Assembly: GCA_017398125.1 (NCBI GenBank)
Contig: JAFQHE010000048.1
Coordinates: 1-55,898 of the forward strand
Direction of reading: 5' to 3'
From: Bacteroidales bacterium
GTDB lineage: Bacteria > Bacteroidota > Bacteroidia > Bacteroidales > UBA932
Length of the DNA: 55,898 nt
This document shows, piece after piece, positions 53,436 to 55,898 of the stretch (positions within the stretch are counted from its first letter, which is position 1; each line of letters opens with the position of its first letter). The notes below the pieces were generated by a model that saw only the letters and a program-made list of their open reading frames with translations, was not told the origin of the DNA and searched no databases. Made by a program: the position numbers and the translations under genes.

Positions 53436-54275
53436 ATGAAGGCGATGATTTTTGCAGCGGGTATGGGCACTCGTCTTAAACCGCTTACCGATACACTGCC
53501 CAAGGCACTTGTGCCTGTAGGTGGCAAACCGTTGCTTTATCATGTCATTGAAAATCTCAAGGCTGCAGGATTTTCAGAATTTGTCATAAATGTCCACCAC
53601 TTTGCACAACAGATAAAGGATTATGTGAGGGAAAACAATTTTTTTGAGGCTAATATCTCTTTCTCTGATGAAACTGACATGTTGCGGGAGACTGGTGGCG
53701 GCATCAGACATGCTGCTGTACTGCTTAATGATGGGGAGCCATTTCTGATACATAATGTAGATATATTGTCTAACCTTGATGTAGCGGAATTTTATGCGGC
53801 ACATTGCAGATCTGTTGGGGCATGTGGTCCCGACAGTCATGAACAGCCTTTGGCAACCCTCTTGGTCAGTGACCGTAAAACGGAGAGGTATCTGCTCTTT
53901 GATGCAGAGGATAATCTGGTTGCCTGGATAAACTTGAAGACGGGGGAGGTGAAGTCTCCTTTTGCTGAGTTGAGGAGAGAGCCGTCAGGAGTGTCGGGAG
54001 AGATGCCGGAAGGCAGGCAAGAAAATTTTGACCATGAAGCATTCCTCAATGAGTATGGATTGAGAAAGTTTGCATTTGCGGGTATACATGTCCTCTCTCC
54101 TGAAGTTTTCAGGCTGATGGGCGACAAACCCGACAAATTTTCTATTATAACCTTTTATCTCTCATATTGCCATAAATATAAAATCAAGGCGCACATAGTT
54201 GAAAACCTGAAACTTGTGGATGTGGGCAAACTTGATTCCCTCCATTTGGCGGAGCAGATGGTTGCAGAATTGTAA
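53436..54275 (+). CDS. MurU-like sugar-1-phosphate nucleotidyltransferase
   Basis: A 279-residue nucleotidyltransferase. The N terminus reads MIFAAGMGTRLKPLTDTLPK (4-23), the NTP-binding signature with catalytic Arg and Lys. LIHNVDILSNLD holds the Mg2+-binding Asp. It resembles MurU, which adds UMP to MurNAc alpha-1-phosphate to give UDP-MurNAc, bypassing de novo synthesis. The protein is longer than typical MurU (~220), mainly through an insert about 145-205 (EVKSPFAELRREPSGVSGEM). The 2-bp gap from the kinase gene supports the pair acting in sequence. Confidence 0.8.
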   Translation: MKAMIFAAGMGTRLKPLTDTLPKALVPVGGKPLLYHVIENLKAAGFSEFVINVHHFAQQIKDYVRENNFFEANISFSDETDMLRETGGGIRHAAVLLNDGEPFLIHNVDILSNLDVAEFYAAHCRSVGACGPDSHEQPLATLLVSDRKTERYLLFDAEDNLVAWINLKTGEVKSPFAELRREPSGVSGEMPEGRQENFDHEAFLNEYGLRKFAFAGIHVLSPEVFRLMGDKPDKFSIITFYLSYCHKYKIKAHIVENLKLVDVGKLDSLHLAEQMVAEL

Positions 54276-54322
54276 GTTTTAATTATGACGGAGGAAAGCC
54301 TGCTGTCAAAAAATATTTGATT

Positions 54323-55012
54323 ATGGATAAGGTATCGGAAAACCCTTTCAAAAACCGGACTGGCAGTGATATGCCTTTAATTGCAGTGACTGCACTTTTT
54401 GTCACTCTCTATTTGGTTTCAAACATTATGGCTGTAAAGGTAATTGGCCTTTTTGGTCTCTTCTACTTTGATGCCGGAACAATAACATTTCCATTTGCCT
54501 ATATGCTGGGAGATGTTCTGACGGAAGTTTGGGGCTATAAGACAGCCAAAAGAGTAATATGGATTACATTCTTCTGTAATATTCTGATGGTTGTATGTAC
54601 TCAGGCTGGAGTCTGGATGCCGTCGCCGGATTATCTGGAAAGCAATGCTTCTGCATACGATACAATATTCACTTATGTTCCAAGAATAGTCCTGGCCTCT
54701 ATGGTGGGATTCCTTTCGGGAGAGCTTTCAAATGCGTGGCTTATGGATCGCCTTAAGAGGATGACTAAAGGCAAATATTTGTGGTTCAGAACAATCGGTA
54801 GTTCAGTGATAGGCTACATTATGGATTCGGTGCCATTTGTACTTATTGCATTTTTAGGAGTTCTCTCCACACGGGATCTTCTACTTATGATTGCCTTGCA
54901 ATATTTTATGAAGTTGGGTATTGAGGTCTTCTTTGGCACACCAATGGCTTACGCAGCAATACATATTTTCAAGCGTACCCTGTTTAAAGTGAGGGTTGAG
55001 GAGAGAAGATGA
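54323..55012 (+). CDS. Queuosine precursor transporter (YhhQ/QPTR family)
   Basis: A 229-residue membrane protein of the VUT/YhhQ family that imports 7-deazapurine precursors (preQ0, preQ1 or queuine). Landmarks are VSNIMAVKVI, FDAGTITFPFAYMLGDVLTEVWGY (shown in part), SGELSNAWLMDRLKR and RTIGSSVIGYIMDSVPFVLI; six to seven hydrophobic segments are visible. The ATG at 54323 is preferred to a TTG two codons before. Its TGA overlaps the ATG of the radical SAM gene (ATGA at 55009-55012), a strong sign the two work together. The imported form cannot be told from sequence. Confidence 0.9.
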   Translation: MDKVSENPFKNRTGSDMPLIAVTALFVTLYLVSNIMAVKVIGLFGLFYFDAGTITFPFAYMLGDVLTEVWGYKTAKRVIWITFFCNILMVVCTQAGVWMPSPDYLESNASAYDTIFTYVPRIVLASMVGFLSGELSNAWLMDRLKRMTKGKYLWFRTIGSSVIGYIMDSVPFVLIAFLGVLSTRDLLLMIALQYFMKLGIEVFFGTPMAYAAIHIFKRTLFKVRVEERR

Positions 55013-55707
55013 GCAGTGTGGAGTTGACAAGATATTCACTGGTTGGGAGCGTGATGCCCAGGGAGTTCCTTCTCCTGCAGGGCAGGGGTTGCCGTTGGCG
55101 AAAATGTGCTTTCTGCGATTATCATAATGATGTGAGTGAAGAGCCTTTTAAGGTAAATAAAGAGGTTTTGGAGCAAGTCACAGGTGCTTATGGCGTTCTG
55201 GATATAATAAATTCAGGGTCGGCAATGGAGTTGGATGATCAGACCAAATCTTTGATCCGTCAGGTGGTACATGAAAAGAAGATCCATACAGTCTGGTTTG
55301 AAGCTCACTATATGTATAGAAATAGCTTATCTGAATTTGCGGCCGTATTTGCACCTGCAAAGGTGAAGTTCAGGTGTGGAGTGGAGAGCTTTGACCCCTC
55401 ATTGCGCAAGTTGTGGAACAAGGGCATCCCAATGGAGGTAACCCCAGAGGAGATTGCAAAGTATTTCAATGGGGTATGTCTGTTGAGTTGTACAACGTCG
55501 CATAGTCGCAATCAGATTGTCAGAGATATTGAAATTGCCAACTCTCTGTTTGAGTATTTCAGTGTAAACCTATTTTGCAATAATGGTACTGCTGTCAGGA
55601 GGGATGAGAACCTGGTCCGCTGGTTTTTGGCTGAACTCTACCCTGAACTGAAGAGCAATCCAAAGGCTGAGGTTCTTCTGAATAATACAGACTTGGGTGT
55701 AGGATAG
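55009..55707 (+). CDS. Radical SAM-like protein with C-x4-C-x2-C motif, coupled to the queuosine transporter
   Basis: The 232-residue protein has the motif GRGCRWRKCAFCDYH (C28-x4-C33-x2-C36), like the [4Fe-4S] site of radical SAM enzymes but with four rather than three residues between the first two Cys. GVLDIINSGSAMEL, VWFEAHYMYRN and VKFRCGVESFDPSLRKLWNKG correspond to the later strands of a partial TIM barrel; the CGVES segment is common in radical SAM proteins. The ATGA overlap with the YhhQ-type gene suggests a role with a queuosine precursor, for example freeing queuine from a larger molecule (as QueL does) or forming preQ0; this is inference. It is shorter than QueL- or MiaB-like enzymes. 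Confidence 0.7.
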   Translation: MSSVELTRYSLVGSVMPREFLLLQGRGCRWRKCAFCDYHNDVSEEPFKVNKEVLEQVTGAYGVLDIINSGSAMELDDQTKSLIRQVVHEKKIHTVWFEAHYMYRNSLSEFAAVFAPAKVKFRCGVESFDPSLRKLWNKGIPMEVTPEEIAKYFNGVCLLSCTTSHSRNQIVRDIEIANSLFEYFSVNLFCNNGTAVRRDENLVRWFLAELYPELKSNPKAEVLLNNTDLGVG

Positions 55708-55732
55708 GTTGAAGAGCCTAAATAACGCTTTC

Positions 55733-55898
55733 TCAACGCTTTGTAGCCCCTATTACATAGGAGTAGTGCTCCTTGCTCCCCTTTTTTGCCCGACAAATCT
55801 CAAAATAGTGGCTGCCGTCTGTTATCTTTTCCAAAGCATCTGCTTCTGTGGTATCTATATGCAACTTCTCCCTCAACCGGTAGATGTTGTGTGCCAGA
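55733..55898 (-). CDS. C-terminal end of an unidentified minus-strand gene (possibly THUMP-like)
   Basis: The complement frame from the right edge reads 54 codons to a TGA at 55733-55735: LREKLHIDTTEADALEKI, then TDGSHYFEICRA and YSYVIGATKR. The pattern LREKL followed by DGSHYF faintly recalls the C-terminal THUMP-like domain of some Bacteroidota rRNA methyltransferases, but too little is visible to assign it. It converges with the radical SAM gene, leaving 25 bp between stops. Confidence 0.5.
   Translation of the reverse strand, partial: LAHNIYRLREKLHIDTTEADALEKITDGSHYFEICRAKKGSKEHYSYVIGATKR

Overview
The window is a 55.9 kb piece of chromosome from a member of the Bacteroidota, most likely the order Bacteroidales. 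I infer this from Bacteroidota-type promoters (a -7 box TAnnTTTG, with a -33 TTTG about 19 bp upstream in the best cases), from families largely restricted to that phylum (DUF4293 membrane protein, 6-bladed beta-propeller lipoproteins, a 'putative porin', an AmgK-like kinase fused to a RapZ C-terminal domain), and from housekeeping proteins with Bacteroidales-like sequence (L34, PolA, UvrA). Genes are densely packed on both strands. I see no transposase, integrase, phage gene or CRISPR array. This is core chromosome with some unusual modules, not a genomic island.

Layout. 1-6.8 kb: end of an RluA-family pseudouridine synthase, a PspC protein, a PLP aminotransferase, then queD-polA-sigma factor-rsmG and rpmH. 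7.1-10.5 kb (minus): two tandem beta-propeller lipoproteins and tpiA. 10.5-15.2 kb: a FecCD-type ABC importer pair without a binding protein, a hemerythrin-like protein overlapping a LuxR-type regulator with a degenerate receiver, and prmA. 15.5-20.8 kb (minus): a C69 dipeptidase, a CPA2 antiporter with universal-stress-like domains, and prfA. 20.9-29.2 kb: a BioG-like protein, a patatin, an LD-carboxypeptidase and a complete RND efflux operon. 29.2-30.5 kb (minus): enolase. 30.7-40 kb: an operon of cell-wall amidase, uvrB, a RelA/SpoT homologue, uvrA and a secreted SGNH hydrolase. 40-46.9 kb: M28 peptidase, mtgA, a TPR protein, a LolC/E-type permease, tRNA-Gly(CCC), a nucleoside phosphorylase and DUF4293. 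46.9-52 kb (minus): a lytic transglycosylase, a porin and pncB. 52-55.9 kb: the AmgK-RapZ_C fusion, a MurU-like nucleotidyltransferase, a queuosine-precursor transporter, a radical SAM protein and the end of one more gene.

How the genes work together. One theme is peptidoglycan turnover and reuse: amidase, lytic transglycosylase, transglycosylase MtgA, LD-carboxypeptidase and the AmgK/MurU pair. A second is queuosine: QueD for synthesis, plus a transporter translationally coupled to a radical SAM enzyme. A third is genome maintenance and stress: UvrA/UvrB flanking a Rel protein, PolA, and a nearby sigma factor. The most novel-looking items are the hemerythrin/pseudo-receiver pair, the AmgK-RapZ_C fusion, and the radical SAM protein with a C-x4-C-x2-C motif. 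Several proteins (PolA exonuclease domain, Rel hydrolase domain, BioG-like esterase, M28 peptidase) lack residues their families normally need. All calls come from reading the sequence. No database search or structure prediction was run.
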